A stretch of 64,000 nucleotides of DNA from Megascapheus bottae. Taxonomy: Eukaryota > Chordata > Mammalia > Rodentia > Geomyidae. Positions within the stretch are counted from its first letter, which is position 1. Each line of letters opens with the position of its first letter. The stretch is from assembly GCA_024803745.1 (NCBI GenBank), contig JANJXV010000016.1, forward strand, positions 40,281,001-40,345,000, written 5' to 3'. This document shows positions 12,975-24,095 of the stretch, one piece after another. The translations under genes were made by a program, and so were the position numbers. Below the pieces are notes generated by a model. That model was not told the DNA's origin. It searched no databases and saw nothing but the letters and a program-made list of their open reading frames with translations.

Positions 12975-13660
12975 TTTAGCACATTCGTGCCAATACTGTT
13001 CCAACAAAGAGTCTTTGAATTTCCTTCTAAGATCACTTGTCCAAAAGCGATTTGAGGAAGACAGGCAGAGTGATTATTTTTTAATTGTGTCTATACAAAT
13101 GACTTGCGTGCATTACCTGTGCCGGCAATCGCATTTCCCTTCTCTAGGGGAAGTGTAAAATGCGGGTGTGAAGGAAATCGTTCTGTCTTCAGTATTCATC
13201 AGCTCCCTCCAGCCTTGGGCAGCGTTACTTCATTATGACCAGTAAATAACAGACATGGACACTGCGCATGCTAAGATGCTTCTCAAATGCCAGTGACACG
13301 TTACAAACTCGTATTTGACCAACAAAGTTAATTTGCACATTTCCTAAGTTTCTACCCATGTCTTCCCCTTAAGGATAACCTACTAAAATTAGCAAACTAA
13401 GAAACGTATAGGCACCAAAAGTGCACGTGGTCAGTCTAGAGTGTTTGCACATTACAGTGCTATCCCAGGAAAACAATACAGAGTACCCTGTGGTTCAGTG
13501 AAAAGTGACAGAACAAAGCTTAGGAGCTTCTAAGTAAATATGCTGGGTGGTGTGCAAGTACAATGGAAATATGGTGAATTTACAGTCAATCTCAAATAGT
13601 GAAACTTCTTAGAATGGCCAAATTACAGTTCAGGAAAATAAAACACCAGGAAGCAGATAG
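12975..13660. other. No gene seen
   Basis: Unique sequence with no recognised element. Confidence 0.5.
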
Positions 13661-13664
13661 TCAA

Positions 13665-13895
13665 AAAGATTGGGGTGGGGTCAACGAGGAAGGGGTGGAC
13701 AAATGAAGAGAAGAGGGGAAAAGCCAGTCAAGAATTCAATGTATATCCTACAAAATGAAGAAGGGAGGGAAGGAGCAAGTAGAAGGGCGATGGGTTAGAA
13801 AGCGATGATACTGATCAATGGATATGCTGTTCATAAACTTTCTTAAATGGCAGCTCTTGTGTACAACTACTTAACTATAATAATAAAAAGGGGAA
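13665..13895 (+). mobile_element. Purine-rich repeat, probably an L1 3' UTR end (copy B)
   Basis: Partner of 2611-2860, with GGGGTGGGGTCAAC, GTGGACAAATGAAG, 'GTTCATAAACTTT', 'GTGTACAACTACTTAA' and an AATAATAAAAAG end. Confidence 0.5.
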
Positions 13896-14905
13896 AAAGA
13901 CAAACCCTAAAATTAGAAAAGTGCAACAAAGGAAAAAGAACTTTCAAACCATTATAACAAAAGAGAACAAAAATAATCAAGGAAAAAATAAATGAAATAT
14001 TACATGGATGTACGTGACAATATACATTGTCAATTCCCTGGGAAGGATTGTAAACAGATACTTCAGTTAATGGACTTCCTGTTGTAGATGGCTTGTCTGG
14101 CTATCATGATGAAAGTTGTGATCTGAACGTTGGCTCAGCATGATGCTAAGTGCCTTGGCTGTACCAGTTTACCCTCCACAGGATCACATAAGCATTCTTC
14201 AGTTGGGGGGGGGATGCCCACAGAGTTGTTCAAGCTCATAATTCCACAAGTGGAACCAAAGGCTTCAGTCCTTGACTGAAGTGACTTCAAATAAACATCG
14301 AAACGCTTCTGAATGAACGGCATTAGTGAAGCCTGGTGTTAACACTTCAGTTGGAAAACAGTCAGCACCTCCTTCCTAAGTGTTGATTTTGATTCTGACT
14401 AGGAAACTGCACTAACTGGAAGACCTAACTGGGAAGAGGGGAGAAGGTAGAAGAGGGAACACTCCAAACTGTCCCCCCCGTTCACAAACAAGTCTGTGCT
14501 TGAGACAATTCACAGCGGTTCGAGTCTTCTGAGAAGTTACTGGGACAAAGTCTAAATTTGCTCTTGCAAGATGAAGTGATTAAATGTCTGGATAAAGAAC
14601 AAATCATCTTACCTTCATTACAAAGCAAACAAACAACAAAAGCTGGGCTCCGGGGAGGAAATGTGGCTGTGTCCGTCACGTTATTACCAAGGGAAACCAC
14701 AGAAAGCAAAGCAGGCCTGCACCGCAACACTGGGACATTTCTGGCATTACATTGTTTCATGCCCTTTAAACTGAGCGCAGGAGAGAACCAAGCAAAATCA
14801 CTTCCCCAGTTGCATCTTTTCTTTTTCTGAGGTATGCCTGTGTTCAAGTAGTTTTTCCTGAATTGTGCCCACCGAAGACCCATCCATCAATAGTCCAACC
14901 TTTCC
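13896..14905. other. No gene seen
   Basis: Unique sequence. Opposed overlapping frames at 14.48-14.88 kb look like chance. Confidence 0.5.
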
Positions 14906-15012
14906 ATTTCTCAGAATCTGGCAGCATTTGGAGTCCGGGTGTCCTAGAGGTCACACAGCTAGCAGAAGTGTCACTAAGGCAGAGCCTTGTTCAGGGCACC
15001 TGATATCCACAG
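14906..15012 (-). mobile_element. MIR fragment
   Basis: AGGTCACACAGCTAGCAGAA followed by GGCAGAGCC is the reverse complement of the conserved MIR core. Confidence 0.7.
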
Positions 15013-16345
15013 TCCATAGAATCAGAGGAGCTAGACACTGATGTGGACGGGCTGAGTCCCAGGGTGACAGTATGAGGGCCAACTTTCCTCTCCAAAGAGA
15101 GCAGAAGGACGCGGTTCTTCCATGCAGCTCTCAGAAGAAACTAGGTGATGCTTCTCTGCTCCTGATTTCTAGTCTCCTGGAACTGCAAGCAGGAAATTCT
15201 TGTTCTTCAAACTGATCTCTGCTCTATCTGACAGCAGCTCTCACAAACCAATACTGAGGCAATCCCAGGATGAGTGTATGGGAATTGATGGGGACTGCAG
15301 CCCCAGAAAACACACAAGCCAGGCTGAATGCAAGCGATGTCGAGGAGTGACACATGCTATTTATACAGAGGGAGTGCAGAAAGCCAGAAGAGAAGGCACA
15401 GAGCAGTGAGATTACGACACAAGTATACATGCGTTGTCCTTGGTCATCACTCAAATGTGACCGTTCTGAATGTCAGCACTGCAAGGACTCTAGCCATGAC
15501 ACTCATAAAACATGCACATCAGCCACTCAAATTAAATGGCATAGGTTTATATTTCAGGATAAGATCGATAATGCAAATTGAGTGGTACAGATTTACATTT
15601 CCTTCTGTCGGCGCCTTTAAATGCATTATTCATTTTAGAAGCTATAAGTTACAACGGGCGTGAATCATGTGAAATATAGAATGGAACAGATGAGTGTTTG
15701 GTGACATTCCCCAGTGGAAGAACAAGTATTAGCACGAGGCAGTTGTTTGATGACGTGTGGGAACAGGCAGATGGAGTTGTATTCTCCCCTTTTGAAAACA
15801 GCCTTGTATAGACATATTTTTCATGTCTTAGAGCTCAAGGGCTGGTGATTATCTCATTTAAAGGAACTGCTAACCATTTGGGGAGATTGTTGCATATAAT
15901 ATCTGAAAATGATTTCAGAGTGTGAAAACATTTTATACATTTTGCAAATCAAATGCATTCGGCTGGAAGGGACTAGCTCATGTTGCTGGCTCTGTCTTGC
16001 ATACTTTTAGTACTTAAGAGTTAGATGGCTTAATCTGCAGTTTCTTTGGTAAGATACAAGTGCAATTTCATTGACACACTTCACTAGGTATTCTCCCTTA
16101 ACTTAATACGAGTTTTTGATGTTGCCTCATGACAGGACGCTTTCGGTTTAATAGTGGAATAGTATGAAAATTACACAAATCTTTTGCCTACGTGTTTTTC
16201 CTCCTATTTCCTATCATACCTAGAATTAACAGAAATTTTCACTAAGAATTGATCCACAAAGGAACAGGAATAGTAAAATGCAAAAAAAAAAAATGGGGCC
16301 AGAAATTGGCTCTAATTAACTCAGCTGAGAAGACAATCTCCAACC
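15013..16345. other. Unique non-genic sequence, possibly conserved at 15.48-15.98 kb
   Basis: Repeat-free. It includes an ATGCAAAT octamer at 15571-15578 and a 28-bp imperfect repeat pair (15528-15555 and 15574-15601). Confidence 0.45.
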
Positions 16346-16351
16346 ACGAGA

Positions 16352-16392
16352 AAAAAACAAAAACAAACAAACAAACAAACAAACAAAAAAAC
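16352..16392. repeat. (AAAC)n microsatellite
   Basis: AAAC tetranucleotide repeats within an A-rich run. Confidence 0.9.
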
Positions 16393-16914
16393 CCAGAGGC
16401 CTGAGGCCCTGCTACTACCATAAACATAGCATTATTTCCCAATCACATAAACCCTACTCTCCCATAAATTAGCTTATTTCAAAATAGACCTTCTTATCAA
16501 GACAATGTTGAGGGATTGAAAACTCAAATAAATGTTTGCACAATAAATACCAGGTAATGGAAAAGTATAATAATATACCAAGGGTGTGTCAAATTGCAAA
16601 AGGAAGTTGCAAAACCCAACATAATGTGCAAACACACTAAAAACTCTGAACAGCTAATTCACCACAGGAAATGCATAAATGATAAACAAGCATTTTAAAT
16701 GATCACTAACATAATATTAGGAAAATGCAAATGCAGATAACAGTGACAAGTGATAGGACAAGTAACATAATTGGACATTGACAAGATGGATGCACACAGT
16801 CTAAGTCATAACACATCAACATTTGATCCTGAATTATAATGATTGTTCACAATTCTAGTATGTTAACACTCCTTATTTTGTATGACTTTCCTATGAAGAT
16901 AAAACTAACTGGTC
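16393..16914. other. No gene seen
   Basis: AT-rich sequence without a recognisable element. Confidence 0.5.
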
Positions 16915-17170
16915 AAGCTGGGTGCTGGTGGCTCATGCCTGTAATTCTAGCTACTCAGGAGGTTGAGGTCTAATCATGGAGATTCAAAGCTAGCCTGGGC
17001 AGAAAAGGCTGTAAGACTCTTATCTCCAATAAACTGCTCAGAAAATGCTGAAAGTGGTGCTGTGGCTCAAGTGGTAAAATGCCATACTTAAGTAAAAGAA
17101 GCTCCAGGACAGTGCACAAGCACAGAGTTCAAGCCCCAGGAAGAGGGGACAAAAAAGAAAACAACAACAA
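16915..17170 (+). mobile_element. B1/ID dimeric SINE
   Basis: The B1-like head GGTGGCTCATGCCTGTAATT leads to linker GACTCTTATCTCCAAT and ID tail GTGGCTCAAGTGGTAAAATG. It ends with AGTTCAAGCCCC and an ACAACAAC-type tail. Confidence 0.9.
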
Positions 17171-17389
17171 ATCTTGTTCAAATAAAGTATACTAATCTTA
17201 AACCTGCAAAGTTTTGTAGTAGACATAAATTCATACCACTTCATTTTGATGGCCAACCATACAGTGACTTTTCTGACAGGAATCCTTATATCCGCCATTC
17301 CAATTATGTAAGAGGCAGAGCTTGAGTGGATTCTGGTTTTAGGCCAGGCCAGGCAGAAAAGTCTACACAAATCTGTCTCATCAGGAAGA

Positions 17390-17549
17390 GCTGTGATGGT
17401 AGTGCATGCCTGTTCTTACAGCTAGGATAGGAAGCCTAAAAATAGGCAAACTGTCTTGCAGTCATGCACCTGACAGAAATTGAGACTCCCCAAAATGACC
17501 TGGACACAGACACGCACAGACATGCACAGATATGCACCCACACTCACAT

Positions 17550-17593
<44 letters not shown>

Positions 17594-17682
17594 ACGCCAA
17601 TTGCATAACTCAGTGGCAGAATGCCTTTCTAGGAAGCACAACGTTCTGAATTCACAAATCAATACTACTAAAAAAAATGGAC
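17390..17682 (+). mobile_element. SINE remnants around a CA tract
   Basis: A degraded B1-like segment (GCATGCCTGTTCTTACAGCT) is followed by a CA-rich stretch. An ID-like piece with CTCAGTGGCAGAATGCCTTT and an A-rich end follows. Confidence 0.5.
17550..17589. repeat. (CA)n microsatellite
   Basis: About 40 bp of CA inside the SINE remnants. Confidence 0.95.
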
Positions 17683-18159
17683 AAAATGACAATGCCCACA
17701 GATCTAGTGAGTGATTCATGAGCAGAGATGGGAGAAGAAAGTAATTTTACAGCAATACATGCAAGTTATTATCTTAATCCTTTCAACATTTTCAACTTTC
17801 AGACAGTGTCTCGAGGAAACAGGACCACCAGTCCTTTCCTTTATTCTCTTTTCTGCATCCTAATGTATTTTTTAACCTATTTTCTGATTTTTCCTTTGAA
17901 AAAGTTCATTTCACTGGAACCCAGCCAGCATTAAGTAAGCACCTGATATATCCAAGTCTCCAGAGTGAGAACTGTGAGAGAAGAACAAAGATTTTATGAT
18001 CACCCAATGATTATCCGTTATTTCAGAAAGACAAATACACTCTTTCGTGTCATCTGAAGTCAAATAAGTAGGCCTTGAAGCATATTATAAAAGTTATATG
18101 TCTAACACAGACATCCTCTTATTTAGCCTTTATAAATGAAACAACAACAATGAGATGAG
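17683..18159. other. No gene seen
   Basis: Unique AT-rich sequence. Confidence 0.5.
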
Positions 18160-18362
18160 AAGGGAGCGACTCGGGAGGCAGAGGTAGGAGGATCTTGCTT
18201 CAAACTCTGCCTGGAAAAGTCTGAACAGTATCTTTTCTAACAGAAAAACCAAAATAGAGATAGACTGGTGATATAGCAAAATTGTAGACTGGTTATTTAG
18301 AATGCACAGGGCCCCGGCTAAATCCCCAGTGTTGCATAAAATTAAAACAAAACAAAACAAAA
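18160..18362 (+). mobile_element. B1/ID SINE, diverged
   Basis: CTCGGGAGGCAGAGGTAGGA is a B1 core. The ID tail ends TAAATCCCCAGTG with an AAAAC-type tail. Confidence 0.7.
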
Positions 18363-18903
18363 TGACAACCAAAAAGAAATGAGAAGACTCACTGAGCAAG
18401 CACTTTACAAATTGTGCTAAACGCTTTCATTTAAGGAAGTAAAAAATAATTATGAAGTTCAGAAATTAAGGAGGAAATAGTTAATAATGTTTTAGTAATT
18501 AGTATTTTACTTATAGTTTTATGGACATGTAAATGAATTTATGCCTTTCTAAGAGGTCGGTATGGGTTGTACAGCTGTTCTTGATTGAGTCTGATTATTG
18601 TATCAGAGTGAGAACTGAGTCTTACCTCTCACTAGTGTCTGTTAGACTAAATTATGCTGGGATTAAACTTATTTGAATGTTTGTTATAACTTTTCCTTTA
18701 AGTCATGTTAGGTAACTTCTGTAATATCATAGTAGCAAGTTTGGAGAATTTAGAAAAGAGGACTGGGGCTAATTAAACTTTACATATTTTTTATTTTATG
18801 TTGATACCTTATATTTTCTCATAAATTCTTCATTCCTATTCAGATTCTAGAATTCCAAATAGCATTTAAGATAACAAGCTTGTCATTGTACTTATTCTCT
18901 CAC
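18363..18903. other. No gene seen
   Basis: AT-rich unique sequence. Confidence 0.5.
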
Positions 18904-19124
18904 TCCTAATATTTTTTTTTTGCCAGTTCTGGGCTTGAGCTCAGGGCCTGAGCACTGTCCTTGGACTTTCTCAAGGCTAGAGCTCTACCACTTGAGTCTC
19001 AGCATCACTTCCGGCTTTTTTCTATGTATGTGGTACGGAGGAATCTAACCCGGGTCTTCATGCATGCTAGGCAAGCATTTTAACCACTAGGCCGAACTCC
19101 CGGCCCCATTCCTAATATTTTTTT
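18904..19124 (-). mobile_element. ID-ID dimeric SINE with target-site duplication
   Basis: The minus-strand dimer is flanked by TCCTAATATTTTTTT at 18904-18918 and 19110-19124. Both monomers keep the 'CTAGTGGTTAAAATGC' or 'CAAGTGGTAGAGCTCTAGCC' A-box region. Confidence 0.9.
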
Positions 19125-19305
19125 ACCAACACATTTTGTAATAAACTAGGACTTGATTTAATTTGGTGCTTCATTAATTTCTGCTTCTATCCCTGTGGCT
19201 TTTCACAATGTAGTCACTTGATTTGTACTCATTTTCTGTCCTTTACCTTAAGTCTTGAACATTTCACTTTCTTTCTTTGCAAAACAACAGCATCTATAGC
19301 TTTAA

Positions 19306-19335
19306 CGTGTCTTGTTACCACGTGTCTTGTTACCA
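19306..19335. repeat. 15-bp perfect tandem duplication
   Basis: CGTGTCTTGTTACCA occurs twice in a row. Confidence 0.95.
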
Positions 19336-19571
19336 CGCTCGACAATTTTTCAGAAATGTGTTCTTAGGGTAGTACATAGGCTTTATTTCATCATCTGTTT
19401 TTATTTCTGATGGTGATAAATTGATCTCACCATGGTCAGAGGACAGTGATTGGGCACTTATCCCTCTGGAATACTTAATAAGAGAAGAGTCCCTGGCTTT
19501 AAGCAAAATCCATCCGCTTCTGTGGTTGTTGAGCATTGTTTAAAAACAATACAGCCCATCTCTTGGGCTGT

Positions 19572-19611
19572 ATTTATTCTCATGGTTGAGCATTTATTCT
19601 CATGGTTGCTC
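19572..19611. repeat. 20-bp tandem duplication
   Basis: ATTTATTCTCATGGTTGAGC is followed by a near copy. An 8-bp inverted pair ACAGCCCA/TGGGCTGT lies just before it. Confidence 0.9.
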
Positions 19612-22600
19612 AGTGCTCAATGTAAGCCCCCGGCATCCCATTTATTCTGTGGACTGCCCCAGATATTTTAGTTTCCTACTTTACTTTGTTTCTATTTTCT
19701 TTTATCAATTTCTATTTCAGATATTTTAATCTTGCCATATGCAGGAAGATTCCTGACTCCCACATTTTACTACTGGATTTCATATCCTATCAATAGGAGA
19801 CAGCTCTCTGAATTTCCTTATTGTATTTTAATATCAAATGCTATGCTCTGAAAGATCATTTCCAAATCTGCTTCTTTTTTAAAAGTAATTGACAGGAATT
19901 ATTTCTTTTTTTCCTTTAACCTGCTCTCTTATACCTCTTTCTTTGTCTCTGTTCTTTTCAGAAAATAACAGGGAAAATGCAAGATGAATGAGTTTCCTTT
20001 TTTCAATTGATCAAACTTCTTTTCCATCTTGGTACGCATTTAACTATTCTAGGAATATCTATGTTGAATCTGTCGTTGTCTAATCTTTATAGGTCAAGAG
20101 CTCTCTGACCCAAGTACCTTTTCCAAAAGAAAGGGAGATTTGTCCACAGTTTGCTTGAACTGCTCCCATCCTGATGCAGCCTCAAACTCCAGGCTTGTGG
20201 GCTCTCAGCCTCCACACTGCAGGACAAGAGTGAGGGCTGAACATGCGGGAAACCCCAGCTGGGGAGGGGACAACAGCACAGTGAGGACAACAAGGACACA
20301 GTTCTCCAACGCAGAGACCTTCTACATTTCATAGAACGTGCTATGCTTTGAACCAGGACTGACCTGATGGTGACCCGGTGACAGTGTGGGCCTGGCCAGC
20401 CCAGATGTCCCCAAGGGAACCTGCTGGTCATGCACTCAGGGGCCCCGGGCTGTCACTTGCACGGGGGCCCTGGAGATGATCTGGTGTGCGCAGAACCACT
20501 CTCCCAACTGAGAAAGGACTGGCGAGGCATTGACAGTGTCACTGTGGACTGTGACACTGCTGTGGCCATTTCTGCACCCCGATACACACAAAATACTCCG
20601 CATGCCTGTCTGGAATGCCTCTGTAGAAATCACATTTCGGAATATTCACTTACACGACTTGTTCCCAACCCCTGCTTTGTATTCCTACCTTAAATGCTTG
20701 CAATTGGTGGCTCAAATCCCAGTGCCTCAAAGGAAAACGGCTGGGAAATGAGTGTCACTATCTCATTTCTAAACTACTCAGATGGAGTCCACAGATGGGG
20801 ACTGCCAGCACTCCTACATACCCAGAGGGCTCCTCACTTGAGTTACCTCAAGGCGAGGGGTGTGCTGCAAGCCCAAGCAAGATAAGATGGTCCACATTGT
20901 GGAGACAGAAGGAGGAAACCCGCTGAAACCTTTAGGAGCGAGAGTGAGAGGGAAGACGGACTTACTGCACACTTTCGGAATGAGACGTCCTAATGAAATG
21001 TCCGGCGATTGAAAAAGAAGGCAAAAACTGTACGAAGAGAGTGAAAGTTGGCTAAAATCTTCATGAATACTTCATACTTTTTAGGTCATCCAATATTACA
21101 TATTAATATTAAAAGCATTAACCTCCTATGACCATGGAATAAATGCTATATTTTAGATTATTATCTCAGCACTTGTGTATCTCTTCTTAAACTGGATATT
21201 ATGATTATTATTTTTTGCAATTATTGTCATTTTGTCCCTTTTTTGTACTTGATCCTATTTAGCTGGCATGAAGGAAATATTGGGATAGGGAGGAAATGAA
21301 GGTCAGAAAGGGAGAAACGGATATCACACTAAGTATATATTTACAGTGACGAAGATGAGATAGAGAAATTAACCTCCATTCCCCACGTATCCACTTACAT
21401 TAGCCTTTTGTGAAGAGTGAATTATAAAAGACTTGAAAAAAGTGGCAATAAATGGGGATATTTTCTCTCTTACCTCAGCAACTTGAGTCAATAATGCCTC
21501 CTGATGTTTGAAGCCTGCACTTCCTCCTATCCATACACACAACAGAGAGCAGAAATAGAAATAATCAGCCTGATTATCTAGAAATAGACTACAACACGGG
21601 GACGTGTGTGGAGTAGGAACCACTGGACGGAACGTTTCAGCTGACCGTGCAGGAATTCCTGGAAGAACAGCAAATCCAAGCAGAATCACAGCGCTGGAAG
21701 TCGATCCACACAAATGCACCCACCTGACTTTGGGCAACGATGCAATGGACATTCATGGGCCAAGAAACAAAACCCACACCTCACATTCTGTTCAAACACA
21801 AATGTGCCACAGACGGAAAACTATGATACATTGGATGGCACCAAGGAGAACCATCTTCAGCTGGTGGGATAGATTTGGTTGTTTTTCATTTCCAGAACTT
21901 AGTCCCTAGAAAGAGCAGGAGAGAGTGGAGCCCAGGCAGGAGAGACAAGAAGAGGAGCTCTGTCTTTCCTGTCTCCTCCTTGTATCCCCTGCTGTGACAG
22001 CCTGATGAGAAAGAAGCCTCTGCTGACCACCAAGCAGGGCCACATTTTCAAGGACAAGCTCAAGACACCGTTTTATTGAAGAAATCCCCTGGGCATGGCC
22101 TACAGATCAAGTGCCCTGCCTGGAAGTCAAGGGGCTGGTTTGTCCCTGGAAACCTGCTCTTTCAGAGTTTCACCATGTTATTGAAGAGTCCCTGAGTTAG
22201 GGCTTGTTCCTCTAGAAATAATCCCTTTCTAAATAACCATCCGATAAAGCGTGGTTAGAGCTGAATGACAGGGTGTAATGAGAACATTTGTTTGCTGAAC
22301 CACTGGACTTTTTCTTTCCTTGAGGAAGCACTAGCAACCTAAATAATTCATGTAACAGGACTCACTGCCACACTCTTGGTCACAGTGGTGTTGGTCAATT
22401 TGCTCTCCCCTGCAGTCCTCCTCAACAGGTCAGGATGTCCAGATTGAGGGATGACTGGCTGTCACAATTCCATCTTTAAAAACAAGTATAAACAACAGGA
22501 GAATTTTTTTAGCCTACCACAGAGTTTCTTTCCTCTTGAAAATCACATAAGCTACAGCTCTGGTTTTTAATTAATCAGATGCCAAGTGTTAATCCTAAAT

Positions 22601-24022
22601 TTTCAAGTGGGATCCACTGAGTGGCAAATGATAAGACTGAAATAATTATGTACAGTAAGGGAAGAAGATTATTAGGGTGATTTCAGCATGATTTAAAACG
22701 CAGCCAGAATAATCCGACTGTGATTATTCTTATTAAAACTGATAAAGAATAAATGACAATCTTGCAGCACACTACCCGCTGACAATGATCGTGGTAATTA
22801 TAGGGTCAGGCTCATTGATATATGAAGATAAATATGACATGGCATCACAATTATTGATTAATAATTAGGAGATTATTAGTTAAATATTAAAGAATTATCT
22901 TGTTTTTTTCCTCTGTTTAGGAGACTTATGCTATTTTAATGGCTAGAAATACAATAAAGCACCCAAGATATCACTGTGCCAATCTAAACAAGGTGTAACT
23001 GAAAAAGAGAATTGCAAACTCTAGCCCAAAAAAATTCCCTAAAACACATAGGAAATAGTACAAAAAGAGTACTGGGTTTTAACATGCTTGTTTCTTTGCT
23101 AATACACTATCAAAGCACAAAACATTGTTTTTAATTCTTGATTTTCTGGGTGATGTACATGGTTGCTAAATGAATTCTTCTCCAAAACTGTTCCAGTATT
23201 TGTGACAAGCCACTATATTATAACAGGCACAATTTCAGCAATGTCAACTAAAGATGATATATTTAAAGAGGCACTTGGACAAAAATAGCCAGCCAAAGGC
23301 ATTATTCACTGCATCTCTTGTCCCGAAGAGAGGCATGGATAATTTTCCTGGTTTCTGTGCTTCCAAAGCTGAAAACAAAAATACCTTAATATCTGCTATG
23401 GCTCCACTGTGGCTCACAAAGCAGGCACTGGGTTCATACTCCAGTACAATGGTGGAGAGGGTTGGGGCCCAAAGAGAGATGAGGCCTCAAGCCTGACACT
23501 CTTTATAAATGGGTTGATGCCGTTGTCTAGTAACTGTGGTCCTCCTAAGGGGTACATTTGCCCTGCCCCTCTTCCCACAGCCCTTCTTTTCTCTTCTTCC
23601 CCTGCCCCAGCCCTCTCATCTACCGCCTCTCTCTTTGCCTTTCACCTAGGGCTTGAGGTAACAAGCATATCAGGGCTAAGCTCCATACTCTGAAATTCTC
23701 AGCCTCCAGAACTGTCAAACATGAACTTTGGCTCAGTCTTCTGTATTTTTTATCATAGCAGCACAAAAGAGAATAAGACACAGTCTTTGCCACAATTTAT
23801 TATAATTTTCCAATTTGCCTCAAAACTGAGAGGTCCCTATTTATATATTTTTCTTTCTACCTATCTTACATAGTATTTATTGTACAACAGATGATAGAAA
23901 AACTCTAGTTAAGCTGAATCTAACAGCAACTACTAGCTTCATATACTATTAAACAATGCAATCAAAATAGGAGGCCACTCTGCCTATTGTTTATACAAAC
24001 ACACATATGCACACGCATGAGT

Positions 24023-24023
<1 letters not shown>
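19612..24023. other. Gene-free unique sequence with a candidate regulatory segment
   Basis: 4.4 kb with no repeat I can name, apart from short tandems. Frames at 20.1-20.9 and 21.4-21.9 kb overlap on opposite strands and look like chance. The stretch at 22.56-22.91 kb is treated separately. Confidence 0.5.
22560..22910. promoter_or_regulatory. Candidate conserved non-coding element rich in homeodomain sites
   Basis: Repeat-free with many TAAT/ATTA cores. It has a K50-type TAATCC at 22710-22715 and two inverted pairs: GAATAATC/GATTATTC (22707-22714, 22722-22729) and TAATAAT/ATTATTA (22859-22865, 22872-22878). Conservation cannot be measured here; the call rests on motif density. Confidence 0.3.
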
Positions 24024-24090
<67 letters not shown>

Positions 24091-24095
24091 ACACA
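24024..24095. repeat. (CA)n microsatellite, about 72 bp
   Basis: The longest CA tract in the window, with one CATA interruption. Confidence 0.97.

Noticed and set aside
12496..13055. Long open frames on both strands (up to 174 codons) over the CAT/CAC tract
   Set aside because: They exist only because CAT, CAC, ATC, ACC, TCA, CCA and their complements in those frames are not stops; low-complexity DNA, not genes.
20087..20751. Overlapping frames on both strands in moderately GC-rich sequence
   Set aside because: No family resemblance, no splice context, and equal openness on both strands.
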